From JAGOBX01 sp036733285 (GTDB taxonomy: Bacteria > JAGOBX01): DNA of 32,559 bases. The notes under the pieces were generated by a model. It did no database searches. It worked only from the letters and a program-made list of their open reading frames with translations, and was not told where the DNA came from. Every line of letters begins with the position of its first letter. The stretch's first letter is position 1. The stretch spans positions 1 through 32,559 of the forward strand of contig DAINAU010000020.1 of assembly GCA_036733285.1 (NCBI GenBank), in the 5' to 3' direction. Made by a program: the position numbers and the translations under genes. Positions 17,666-25,708 of this stretch are shown here, piece by piece.

Positions 17666-18502
17666 ATGGTTATGCGTAAAATTATAAGTATCGATAAAAA
17701 AAAATGCAATGGATGCGGAAACTGTATTCCAAACTGCGCGGAAGGAGCGTTGCAGATTATTGATGGTAAAGCCAGATTGATAAGCGATTTATTTTGCGAC
17801 GGACTTGGAGCGTGTCTCGGTCATTGCCCTGAAGGAGCGATATCTATCGAAGAACGCGAATCAGAACCGTATGACGAATATAAAGTTATGGAAAATGTTG
17901 TAAAAGGCGGCGAAAACGTTATTAAGGCTCATTTAAAACATATGAAAGACCATAATGAAGATTTATATTTGGCTCAAGCGGTTGAATATTTAAAAAAAAA
18001 TAATTTGCCTGTTCCTGAATATTTAGATAATAATAAGGAGCAATGCGGATTCGGCGGCTGTCCGGGTATGAAAACTATGGATTTACGAAATAGAAACACA
18101 AACAAGCAAACTGAACCTAATATTGGAAAACTTGAATCCAAACTGCGGCAATGGCCTACGCAGCTTCAATTGATTAATCCGAACGCAAATTATTTTGAAA
18201 ATGCCGATTTGGTAATTGCGGCTGATTGCTCGGCATATGCATACGCGGATTTTCATAGAAGGTTTATTGATGGAAAAATTTTAATGATATTATGCCCGAA
18301 ACTCGATACGACTATAGATATGTATATAGAAAAATTGACAATGATTTTTCAATCGCATAATATAAAATCTATCACAATAGTTCATATGGAAGTTCCTTGC
18401 TGCGGAGGCATTGAATCAATAGTTCGCGGCGCTATGCAAAAATCCGGTAAAAATATTATTATGAAGGATTATACGATTTCAATTAACGGCGAGATTGTTT
18501 AA
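17666..18502 (+). CDS. Hcp-associated ferredoxin-like iron-sulfur protein
   Basis: 278 aa. The N-terminus is a ferredoxin-like domain. Cluster 1 ligands are C14-x2-C17-x2-C20-x3-C24. The second set is C44, C50 and C54, with Leu47 where the fourth cysteine would sit, so that cluster may be [3Fe-4S], altered or absent. The C-terminal domain has further cysteines (127, 132, 188, 210, 245-246), which suggests more metal or redox chemistry. Such proteins are commonly encoded beside hcp and probably pass electrons to it for reduction of nitric oxide or hydroxylamine. The ATG at 17666 has AAGGAG nine bases upstream. The stop codon is part of a palindromic element. Confidence 0.85.
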   Translation: MVMRKIISIDKKKCNGCGNCIPNCAEGALQIIDGKARLISDLFCDGLGACLGHCPEGAISIEERESEPYDEYKVMENVVKGGENVIKAHLKHMKDHNEDLYLAQAVEYLKKNNLPVPEYLDNNKEQCGFGGCPGMKTMDLRNRNTNKQTEPNIGKLESKLRQWPTQLQLINPNANYFENADLVIAADCSAYAYADFHRRFIDGKILMILCPKLDTTIDMYIEKLTMIFQSHNIKSITIVHMEVPCCGGIESIVRGAMQKSGKNIIMKDYTISINGEIV

Positions 18503-18609
18503 CCTGAAAACCGTATTAGAATTTTAAAAAATTGCTGGAATTAATTCAAAACATTGATTTTGCGCGCTTTTTTAAAAGCGTTAATTTTCACTTGGCATTT
18601 TCAGGTTAA
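18499..18609. repeat. Palindromic intergenic element, copy B
   Basis: A 111-bp element bounded by perfect 12-bp inverted ends, ttaacctgaaaa at 18499-18510 and ttttcaggttaa at 18598-18609. Its left 34 bases match copy C at 29 of 34 positions. The TAA stop of the ferredoxin-like gene (18500-18502) lies within the left end. The interior arms are more degenerate than in copy C. It separates the ferredoxin-like gene from hcp and may limit read-through. Confidence 0.75.
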
Positions 18610-18695
18610 TGCGTTTATCAGGATTTAAGATTGGAATATTGAATGATTGAAAAACTTATTAAGTTGTTAAAAAATTTATTTTGGAGGTTATTATT

Positions 18696-20348
18696 ATGAG
18701 TATGTTTTGTTTTCAATGCGAGCAGACTGCGGGAGGCAAGGGATGTTCAAAAGTCGGAGTTTGCGGCAAACAGCCCGAAACCGCGGTTTTACAGGATTTG
18801 CTGATTTTTCAGTTAAAAGGAATTTCATTATACGCTTTAGAGTTAAGAAAAAAAGGAATAAAATCAATAGAAGCGGACAGATTTGCAATTGAATCTTTAT
18901 TCACTACTATTACAAACGTTGATTTTGATAATTCGCGATTAGAAAAAATCCTTAAAAAAGGCGATTCAATCAAGGAATCTTTGAAAAAACAATATCTTGA
19001 AATCTACAATTCTGAAATTGATAACCCAGCCGCAAAATGGAAATCTCAAGGCAGTTTACAGGATTTAATTAAATTTGCAGAAACTATCGGAGTTAAATCC
19101 GACGTTTTTCAAAACGAATCGGAAGATACGGTTTCATTAAAACAGATTATCACATACGGTTTAAAAGGGCTCTCGGCTTATGCGGATCATGCTTTAGTTT
19201 TAGGTTTTGAAGACGATTCAATATATGAATTCATTCATACCGCTTTATCAGAACTTACTAAACAAAAAGAGGTTAATGAACTTATTGCTCTTGTTTTAAA
19301 AACCGGAGAAATAAATTTAAAAACTATGGAATTGCTTGATAAAGCGAATACTGAAACATTTGGGCATCCCGAACCTACGCAGGTTTTTACAGGAGTTAAG
19401 CAAGGTCCGGCAATACTTGTAAGCGGACATGATTTGCTTGATTTATATGAATTATTACAGCAGACAGAAGGCAAAGGAATAAACGTCTATACGCACGGCG
19501 AAATGCTTCCTGCGCTTGCTTATCCGAAATTAAAAAAATTCAAACATCTTATCGGAAATTATGGTTCGGCTTGGCAAAATCAAACTAAGGAATTCGATGA
19601 ATTCGCGGGTTCAATTTTAATGACTACAAATTGCATTCAAAAACCCCGCGATTCTTATATCGATAGAATTTTTACTACCGGATTAGTCGCTTTTCCTAAT
19701 GTAAAACATATTGAAAACAGAAAACAAGGCGGTCAAAAAGATTTTAACGAACTTATAAAAAAAGCGCTTGAAATCGGAGGATTTAAAGAAAATACGGACA
19801 ACGCTCCTTCTATGACAGGTTTTGCGAGAAATGCGGTTTTATCATCTGCAGACAAAATAATCGAAGCGGTAAAAAATGGAGCTATAAAACATTTCTTTCT
19901 CGTAGGCGGATGCGACGGAGCTAAATCGGGAAGAAATTATTATACAGAATTTGTTGAAAAAACTCCAAAAGACACGATAGTTCTTACGCTTGCATGCGGA
20001 AAATTTAGATTCAATAAAATTGATATTGGAAAAATCGGCCCATTCCCGAGACTTCTTGATATGGGGCAGTGCAATGACGCATATTCCGCGATTAAAGTGG
20101 CTTCCGCTCTTGCCGAAGCTTTTAAATGCGGAGTTAACGAACTGCCGCTTTCATTGATACTTTCGTGGTATGAACAAAAAGCCGTATGTATTTTATTGAC
20201 ATTACTTTATCTTGGTATAAAAAATATTAAGATAGGTCCTAGTCTTCCCGCATTTATTTCGCCGAACGTTCTGAAGGTATTGGTCGATAATTTTGCGATT
20301 AAACCAATCTCTACGCCGGAACAGGATTTAAAGGAAATTTTGGGATAA
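18696..20348 (+). CDS. hcp: Hybrid cluster protein (hydroxylamine reductase/NO reductase)
   Basis: 550 aa, the usual length of Hcp. It carries a proximal iron-sulfur cluster bound by C5, C8, C17 and C23 and the Fe-S-O hybrid cluster. Conserved blocks around the hybrid cluster are visible: THGEMLPA, TTNCIQKP, GCDGAKSGR, TLACGKFRFN and GQCNDAYSAI. It reduces hydroxylamine in vitro and is regarded as a nitric oxide reductase and protein S-nitrosylation factor in anaerobes. The ATG at 18696 is chosen over an in-frame TTG at 18681 because GGAGG lies at 18683-18687 and the product then begins like other Hcp proteins. The partner ferredoxin-like gene is upstream. Repeat copies B and C lie on each side. 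Confidence 0.97.
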   Translation: MSMFCFQCEQTAGGKGCSKVGVCGKQPETAVLQDLLIFQLKGISLYALELRKKGIKSIEADRFAIESLFTTITNVDFDNSRLEKILKKGDSIKESLKKQYLEIYNSEIDNPAAKWKSQGSLQDLIKFAETIGVKSDVFQNESEDTVSLKQIITYGLKGLSAYADHALVLGFEDDSIYEFIHTALSELTKQKEVNELIALVLKTGEINLKTMELLDKANTETFGHPEPTQVFTGVKQGPAILVSGHDLLDLYELLQQTEGKGINVYTHGEMLPALAYPKLKKFKHLIGNYGSAWQNQTKEFDEFAGSILMTTNCIQKPRDSYIDRIFTTGLVAFPNVKHIENRKQGGQKDFNELIKKALEIGGFKENTDNAPSMTGFARNAVLSSADKIIEAVKNGAIKHFFLVGGCDGAKSGRNYYTEFVEKTPKDTIVLTLACGKFRFNKIDIGKIGPFPRLLDMGQCNDAYSAIKVASALAEAFKCGVNELPLSLILSWYEQKAVCILLTLLYLGIKNIKIGPSLPAFISPNVLKVLVDNFAIKPISTPEQDLKEILG

Positions 20349-20394
20349 AAAAATAGGAATTCAATTTTATTTAACCGTAGATTGCGGCCGCTTC

Positions 20395-20510
20395 AACCCG
20401 AAAACCGCATAAGGATTTTGAAAAATTGTTCAGACAGCATAGAATACTTGTTTCAGACAATTTTTCAAAATCTTAAAAACATATGATTTACGGATTGCGG
20501 TTTTCGGGAT
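20395..20510. repeat. Palindromic intergenic element, copy C (likely bidirectional terminator)
   Basis: The best-preserved copy. Outer arms cccgaaaaccgca (20397-20409) and tgcggttttcggg (20496-20508) are perfectly complementary over 13 bp. Inner arms gattttgaaaaattg (20414-20428) and caatttttcaaaatc (20458-20472) are perfect over 15 bp. It lies between the convergent genes hcp and dprA, where the long hairpin with A/T-rich flanks could end transcription from both sides. Confidence 0.85.
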
Positions 20511-20567
20511 TAAAATAACAAAAGGCAGCCGCAAATCCACGAAAATGATTTGACGATTTTTAATTTT

Positions 20568-21683
20568 TTAATGTCCGATTCTGAAAAATAAATGACCGGG
20601 AAACCGGCATGCTAAATTTTTTATTTCAAGTTTTAACAAAACGACGTTAAGCTGATTTTCGTCCATTTCCAATGATTCTGCAATGTCGGAAAATTTTTGA
20701 GGAGTATCGGTAAGAACCGCTAAAACTTTTTCTTCGACCGGCGATAATATTTTTTGAAGGGAAGTCCGGCGACTTGAATTTATAGTTTCAGATTTAATTT
20801 CAAAATTAAGTTCTTCAAGAATATCGGAAACGTTTTGAACCAGTTTGGCGCATCCTTTTTTTATCAATTCATTAGTGCCGACGCTGTTAATCTGACCGAT
20901 TCTGTCCGGAGTCGCAAAAACCTCGCGGTTTTGTTCAAGAGCCATATCGGCGGTTATTAAAGCTCCGCTTTTTTTTCCCGCCTGAACAACCAGCGTTCCA
21001 AGCGACAAACCGCTTATAATTCTGTTTCTTGCCGGAAAATTTTGTTTAGCCGCAATAGTATCCGGCGGATATTCGCTTAAAAATATCACGTTTTCATTTT
21101 TTAAGAATTTATCGTAATAGTATTTATGTTCTGCCGGATAAATGTATTTTCTGTCAAGACCGGTTCCTAAAACGCAAACGGTTCTGCCGCCGGCTTCGAT
21201 TGCTGATAAATGGGCGGTTATGTCGATTCCTTTAGCAAATCCGCTTACAATGGTCAGTCCGGCTGCAGTCAATTTTTTAGCGAAATCTTCAGTTGTTGTA
21301 ATGGCGTATTTAGTGGCGAATCTTGAACCTACTATAGCGATAGAATTTTTATCCTTTTCAGAAAAATAATTCGTGGAATATAATATGGACGGAGGCGAAT
21401 GAAGTTCGGCTAAATTGTAAGGATAGCCGGCAGACCCGTAAAAAATAATATTGTAATTGCAATCCGAGCATTTGTTGATTAAATATTTTACGGAGTCGTT
21501 TTCTTTCAGACGTCTTATTTTATATAAAAGCGTTTCTGATATTTGTGACGTTTGTTTTATTTCCTTGTCCGGCGCTGAAAATACCGAGGACGGAGATCCA
21601 AACGCGTCGACAAGCTCTTTAAACCGTCTACAGCCAAGTTCTTGAATGGAGTTTAATAATAGGGCGGCGGTTAAATCATTCAT
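20568..21683 (-). CDS. dprA: DNA processing protein DprA
   Basis: 371 aa. DprA (Smf) binds incoming single-stranded DNA and loads RecA during natural transformation, and also acts more generally in recombination. The central Rossmann-like domain has the family motifs GSR (119-121), SGFAKGID (147-154), FPARNRIISGLS (216-227) and the ALITADMALEQ block (from 241). An N-terminal helix-hairpin-helix-like region (1-60) and a C-terminal winged-helix-like domain (about 305-371) complete the usual layout. It lies 21 bp downstream of the TPR lipoprotein gene on the same strand, and it converges on hcp. Other competence genes are not in the window. Confidence 0.95.
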   Translation of the reverse strand: MNDLTAALLLNSIQELGCRRFKELVDAFGSPSSVFSAPDKEIKQTSQISETLLYKIRRLKENDSVKYLINKCSDCNYNIIFYGSAGYPYNLAELHSPPSILYSTNYFSEKDKNSIAIVGSRFATKYAITTTEDFAKKLTAAGLTIVSGFAKGIDITAHLSAIEAGGRTVCVLGTGLDRKYIYPAEHKYYYDKFLKNENVIFLSEYPPDTIAAKQNFPARNRIISGLSLGTLVVQAGKKSGALITADMALEQNREVFATPDRIGQINSVGTNELIKKGCAKLVQNVSDILEELNFEIKSETINSSRRTSLQKILSPVEEKVLAVLTDTPQKFSDIAESLEMDENQLNVVLLKLEIKNLACRFPGHLFFRIGH

Positions 21684-21704
21684 TTTAGTTTAAAACGAAT
21701 TAAT

Positions 21705-22487
21705 TTATTTTAACGAATCAAATAAAGTTTGCGCTCCTTTAAGAGTATCGTCAAGGTTTAACGCGTTTTCAAAATACAATTTGGCGTTTGCCGTATCGTT
21801 CATTTTTTGATAAACAATGCCGGTATTCATCAATAATTTCGCTTTTATTTTCGGAGTGGAAGCTCTTTCGGCGGCGTCTTTATAATATTTTACAGATTCG
21901 GCAAAATCGCCTTTTTCAAAATAAAATCTCGCGAGCATAGCGCTCGGTTTGTATTCGTATTTTGCGGCGTATTGATATGCTTTATTCATAACCTGAATAG
22001 CGTTTTCTTTTTGATTTAAATGATAATAATACAATATGCCAAGCGAATATAAAGTCAGACTGTTGTTCGGTTGAATTATCAAAGAGTCTTTGTATGATTG
22101 CTCCGCTTTAAAGTTATATGAATTATCGCGTTTTCCTTTATTGGCGTAAGCTATGGCAATATAGTAATGCAGGTCGGCGTCTTCGGATTTGATTTTAAGC
22201 GCTTTAGATAAATATTCGATAGCAGGGTCGTACATTTGGCGTTGCAAACATTGAACCCCGAGATATCTTAACGCTTGATGTTGATTTTCAAAAGCGGATA
22301 AGCATATATTTAACAATTCTTCAAATTCTTTCAGATTGTTTTTGAGATTGTCGATGTTCTGACCTGCGCCGCGTTGTTTTAATTCCTGAATTCTTGAACG
22401 TAAATCATTGAAATCTATTTTATCGTTTGAACACGAGTAGAATTGAAAAATCAATAATAATATTATAACATATTTTATCATTTTCAT
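21705..22487 (-). CDS. TPR-repeat lipoprotein
   Basis: 260 aa. A lipoprotein signal peptide with a hydrophobic core and an FYSC lipobox gives lipidation at Cys19, so the protein is anchored to a membrane outside the cytoplasm. The mature part contains four to five TPR-like helical pairs; AIEYLSKALKI, AYANKGKR and AKLYFENALNL are examples. Such proteins are scaffolds for other proteins. It is the first gene of a likely two-gene unit with dprA, though no functional link is known. The predicted transcription start is practically at its ATG. Confidence 0.85.
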   Translation of the reverse strand: MKMIKYVIILLLIFQFYSCSNDKIDFNDLRSRIQELKQRGAGQNIDNLKNNLKEFEELLNICLSAFENQHQALRYLGVQCLQRQMYDPAIEYLSKALKIKSEDADLHYYIAIAYANKGKRDNSYNFKAEQSYKDSLIIQPNNSLTLYSLGILYYYHLNQKENAIQVMNKAYQYAAKYEYKPSAMLARFYFEKGDFAESVKYYKDAAERASTPKIKAKLLMNTGIVYQKMNDTANAKLYFENALNLDDTLKGAQTLFDSLK

Positions 22488-22494
22488 AAAACTA

Positions 22495-22523
22495 ATTTTA
22501 TAAAAAAACTAACCGATTGTCAA
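22495..22523 (-). promoter_or_regulatory. Promoter of the TPR-dprA unit, near-leaderless
   Basis: On the minus strand TTGACA (22523-22518) and TAAAAT (22500-22495) are separated by 17 bp. The predicted start near 22488 falls next to the ATG at 22487, and no Shine-Dalgarno site is present. Confidence 0.6.
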
Positions 22524-22558
22524 GAAATATTTAACCCTTGAAATTTTAAATAAATCGC

Positions 22559-22587
22559 TTGACAATAAATAAAAAAATATTTATTAT
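22559..22587 (+). promoter_or_regulatory. Promoter of the fliN-like gene
   Basis: TTGACA at 22559-22564 and TATTAT at 22582-22587 are separated by 17 bp. The predicted start near 22594 is about 255 nt before the ATG at 22851. Confidence 0.6.
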
Positions 22588-22850
22588 ATTGTCGGATTGT
22601 TATTATTCGGTTATGCTTTGTTAATAGAAAAAAAATACGTTAAAAATTTAGCTAAGGAACTTTAGTTCCGCTCTTTGTTTTTGACGCATTTAAAAATGCT
22701 TTGCTACGGCATTTTTTTCTGTTTTTGTAAATACGAGCTGAATCGTAACGTTGAAAGTATTAGAAGAATTGAGCGAATACTGATTTGGATTAAAAGACTT
22801 TTTCTTTATTCGCATTTATTATTCAAAGCCGATTACAGGAGTTGAGAATA

Positions 22851-23351
22851 ATGGCAGATATGTTGACTCAAGATGAAATTAACGCGTTATTGGCTCAAAC
22901 GAGCGGAGACGACGAAGGTTCTTTTGGAGGACTTGGCGGAGGCGCGCCTGCGGAAGAACCCGCGGTTCAGCCGCCTGCCGCAGCCGCTCCTCCGGTTATG
23001 CAGCCTGCGCCTGCCGCTATAGCCGCGGCGCCTCAATCAACCATCGCCTACACGCCGCCTCAAGTTTCGGTTCAAATGCCGGCTAAAGGCGATATGGGAT
23101 ATTTTAGCGATTTATCTTTGAAAATGTCAGTGTTTCTCGGTAGAACCAAAATGCCGTTGAAAGACGCTTTGAAACTTACCAAAGGTTCGGTCGTCGAGCT
23201 TGAAAAAATTCAAGGCGAATACGCCGACGTTTATATTAATAATAAATTATTTGCTCGCGGCGAGATAGTTCTTGTAGACGAGAATTTCGGAATAAGAATA
23301 AAAAAAATAATCGACATTGAAGAACGGGAACAATTGCTTAAAAGATTGTGA
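22851..23351 (+). CDS. Flagellar switch protein FliN-like, with FliM-type N-terminus
   Basis: 166 aa. The C-terminal half (about 80-160) is a FliN/SpoA domain that builds the flagellar C-ring and helps dock the export apparatus. The N-terminus reads LTQDEINALL, which matches the CheY-phosphate binding motif usually found at the start of FliM, and is joined by a Gly- then Pro/Ala-rich linker (about 25-75). The ATG at 22851 is chosen because AGGAG lies at 22838-22842; an upstream TTG in frame is unlikely. No other flagellar gene is in the window, so this may be an orphan or second copy that modifies switching. FliY-like proteins of some lineages have similar extensions. Confidence 0.85.
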   Translation: MADMLTQDEINALLAQTSGDDEGSFGGLGGGAPAEEPAVQPPAAAAPPVMQPAPAAIAAAPQSTIAYTPPQVSVQMPAKGDMGYFSDLSLKMSVFLGRTKMPLKDALKLTKGSVVELEKIQGEYADVYINNKLFARGEIVLVDENFGIRIKKIIDIEEREQLLKRL

Positions 23352-23509
23352 TATAAAAATATGCGGGGCAGACTAATTAAGATATAAAAAGTAGTTTAAT
23401 TTTCCAGAGTCTCATTTTAAAATGATTGATAAACAACATTTTAGTTTTTGTCGATCTTGGAGAATCGCTTTACTTTCAATTTATTAGACAGTCCAGGAGA
23501 AATGTTTTA

Positions 23510-24985
23510 ATGCTTCCATTGAACAGTTTAATATTTTTTGTTTTATTAGACGCGATTTTTTTTAACTGCGGGACATTGTTGTCTTTTTATATAAAATTTG
23601 CGGGCGATATTCCCGATTATAATTTGCAGGGTTACGAGGGATTATATATTTTAATCAGCCTGTCATATTTTATAGGAACGTTTATCAGCGGGTTATATAA
23701 AAAACCTGAAAATATTTCTTATTTCAATATTGTCAAGAATTCGATAAAAGCCGTATTAATCGCCGTTATAATATCGATGATGTTCGGATATTTATTTAGA
23801 GCCGGCAGGGCAAACGCATTTCCAACGTCCGTATTTGCAATATCGTTTTTCATTAATACTATTATATTAATCTTAATCAGAATAATATCAAAAACTCTGA
23901 TTATAAACGTTCAATTCTACAATAAACTTGTCGCTTTTATTTTAAATAGAATACCTGAATGCATAATAATAACTGTAGGCTTATATCTCTCGTTTTTTAT
24001 AAAATTTAGAACGTTCAATATTCCGGAATATAATTTTAAATCGTTCGGATTTGCAGCGTTTATTGTTTGTCTGTCTTATATTGTATTCATCTACAAATTT
24101 TTATTGTATAAATACAGTCGCGAGCAATCGAATTTTTCGGTTTTATACGTTATGATAAAAACGACTATGGCGTCTTTTATAACAGGCGGAGCGTTATTAT
24201 TTGTTTTCAGAGAAAAAATAATGGGTTTTCCATCATCGGTATTTGTCATAAGTTGTATTATAAATTATTTTCCGCTGGCAGTGTGGCATATTATAATCAG
24301 GCGCGGAATAATAAGCGAAATAGAAGTGGATTTGAACGCTGAAGAAACTTCGGAATCAACGGATAAGTGCGAATGCGATATGGAGGTTCCGCCCGAAAAA
24401 GACGGGTTTACAGTTTATTTTAGAGGATTGTTTTCGCCTTCGAAGTTTGTTGAAAGTTTTAAAAAATACGGCTCTGAATTTTTCGGTTCTTCCGTAATAC
24501 TGTTTTTTGCAAGCTGGTGGATGATTCTTGTTTATATGGTTTTTATGCCGGATTATTTAAAAAATTATATTATAAGAACCTCTAATTCGCCTGATTTTCA
24601 ACGTCAGCCGTTATTTTCAAATATCACGTTTGTTTCTTTTGCGGTCGCGGCGGGAACCTTTTATATATTATGGCAAATATTCAATCATATTTTTTTGAAA
24701 TTATCGTCGAAAGAAAAATTCAGCGGATTATGGGCGGGCGGTTTTTATATTTATTCGTTGAATTTAATCTTGTTTTTAATATGGATAATTTTATCTTACT
24801 ATTCAAACAAATATGTTTCAGTCTGCGCCGCCTGTATCGTATTCTTGTGGATATTGATATTAAATTTGAAATTGGTTTCCGGAATATTTTCGATAAGTTC
24901 GTTGAAGTCGTTATGTATAAATGTTGTTTCTGTTCTTTTATCGACCGGATTTACCGCCGGCATTTTATTTTTTATGAATCGTTAA
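23510..24985 (+). CDS. Membrane protein: duplicated CapD/WbpM-like N-terminal domain fused to Yip1-like domain
   Basis: About 491 aa with some 13 membrane helices. The first half holds two copies of a four-helix unit. Each has a conserved layout: FYIKF or FFIKF, an IP-x-YN motif, a long loop, then FPTSVFAIS or FPSSVFVIS. This unit resembles the membrane part that precedes CapD/WbpM-type polysaccharide enzymes, but no catalytic domain follows. The last 200 residues look like the Yip1 family of five-helix membrane proteins. The ATG at 23510 is preferred because AGGAG lies at 23495-23499 and the first helix follows; a longer frame runs upstream to 23426. The role is unknown. It precedes a CRP/FNR regulator by 22 bp. 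Confidence 0.6.
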   Translation: MLPLNSLIFFVLLDAIFFNCGTLLSFYIKFAGDIPDYNLQGYEGLYILISLSYFIGTFISGLYKKPENISYFNIVKNSIKAVLIAVIISMMFGYLFRAGRANAFPTSVFAISFFINTIILILIRIISKTLIINVQFYNKLVAFILNRIPECIIITVGLYLSFFIKFRTFNIPEYNFKSFGFAAFIVCLSYIVFIYKFLLYKYSREQSNFSVLYVMIKTTMASFITGGALLFVFREKIMGFPSSVFVISCIINYFPLAVWHIIIRRGIISEIEVDLNAEETSESTDKCECDMEVPPEKDGFTVYFRGLFSPSKFVESFKKYGSEFFGSSVILFFASWWMILVYMVFMPDYLKNYIIRTSNSPDFQRQPLFSNITFVSFAVAAGTFYILWQIFNHIFLKLSSKEKFSGLWAGGFYIYSLNLILFLIWIILSYYSNKYVSVCAACIVFLWILILNLKLVSGIFSISSLKSLCINVVSVLLSTGFTAGILFFMNR

Positions 24986-25007
24986 ATTAATTTTTTTTGA
25001 GAAAAAA

Positions 25008-25691
25008 ATGGAACAATGGAAAATCGTAGAGATTATTAATACCATTCCGATTTTTTCAGATTTGCCCAAGGAACAATTAACTCTTTTATATAAACAATTT
25101 GAAAAAAAAACATTTATATCTGATAGTTTAATCTTTTCAGAAAACGAAAAAGGACAGGATTTATTTATAATATTAAGCGGCGCGGTTGAAGTATTCAATG
25201 AATACAATGGAAAAAGAAAAGTCCTTGCTGTTTTGAAAGAAGGCGATTTTTTCGGAGAAATTTCGGTATTGACGTCTTTACCGAGAACCGCGTCGATTAA
25301 AGCGGTAACCGACGTGGAAATGCTGGTTTTATATAAACAGAATTTACTTGATTTAATAAAAATGAATTATATTTTTTCTTTAAATATAATAAAAGCCCTG
25401 TCGGAAAAATTAATTAATGCGAATCAGCAAATTAATTGGCTTACGTTTAAAAACGTTCAGGGAAGGATAGCGGCTCAATTATTTTTATTATCAAATAAAT
25501 TCGGAAAAAAAGTTGACGAAGGAATTTTGATAACTTTAAAAACGCCGCATAAATTTATAGCGGATTTGGCCGGACTTCCGAGAGAAACCGTTTCCCGGGC
25601 TATGAATCAATTTAAAGAAGAAAACAGCATAATAGTAAAAGATAAAAATATAATAATCTCCGACGTTGAAAAACTTTTAGCGTGGGCGTAG
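25008..25691 (+). CDS. CRP/FNR-family transcriptional regulator
   Basis: 227 aa. The N-terminal cyclic-nucleotide-binding beta-barrel keeps a phosphate-binding cassette (F82-G83-E84 and P92-R93-T94-A95-S96), so cAMP or a similar ligand could bind; heme or another ligand is not excluded. A long dimer helix follows, then a winged helix-turn-helix with recognition helix residues R192-E193-T-V-S196-R197. This mixes the CRP (RE..GR) and FNR (E..SR) contact patterns, so a TTGA-type palindrome is a plausible target. The operator at 17589-17602 fits, which makes this a candidate HcpR-like regulator, but direct evidence is lacking. It follows the duplicated membrane protein in the same orientation. 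Confidence 0.88.
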   Translation: MEQWKIVEIINTIPIFSDLPKEQLTLLYKQFEKKTFISDSLIFSENEKGQDLFIILSGAVEVFNEYNGKRKVLAVLKEGDFFGEISVLTSLPRTASIKAVTDVEMLVLYKQNLLDLIKMNYIFSLNIIKALSEKLINANQQINWLTFKNVQGRIAAQLFLLSNKFGKKVDEGILITLKTPHKFIADLAGLPRETVSRAMNQFKEENSIIVKDKNIIISDVEKLLAWA

Positions 25692-25708
25692 ATAAGAAGA
25701 TATAAAGA

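Larger units (their letters stand above)
22488..22850. other. Divergent promoter region and structured leader of the fliN-like gene
   Basis: This 363-bp gap contains two back-to-back promoters and a + strand leader of about 255 nt. The leader holds ggaact/agttcc arms (22656-22661/22664-22669) and a hairpin aaaaatgc/gcattttt (22692-22699/22709-22716) followed by a T-rich run, which looks like a weak terminator. An overlapping alternative pairing uses gcattt at 22686-22691. No coding frame is apparent. Confidence 0.5.

Noticed and set aside
18610..18695. A separate promoter or second HcpR-type operator directly before hcp.
   Set aside because: No TTGAC-N4-GTCAA palindrome and no -35/-10 pair with acceptable spacing could be found; only weak A/T-rich matches occur.
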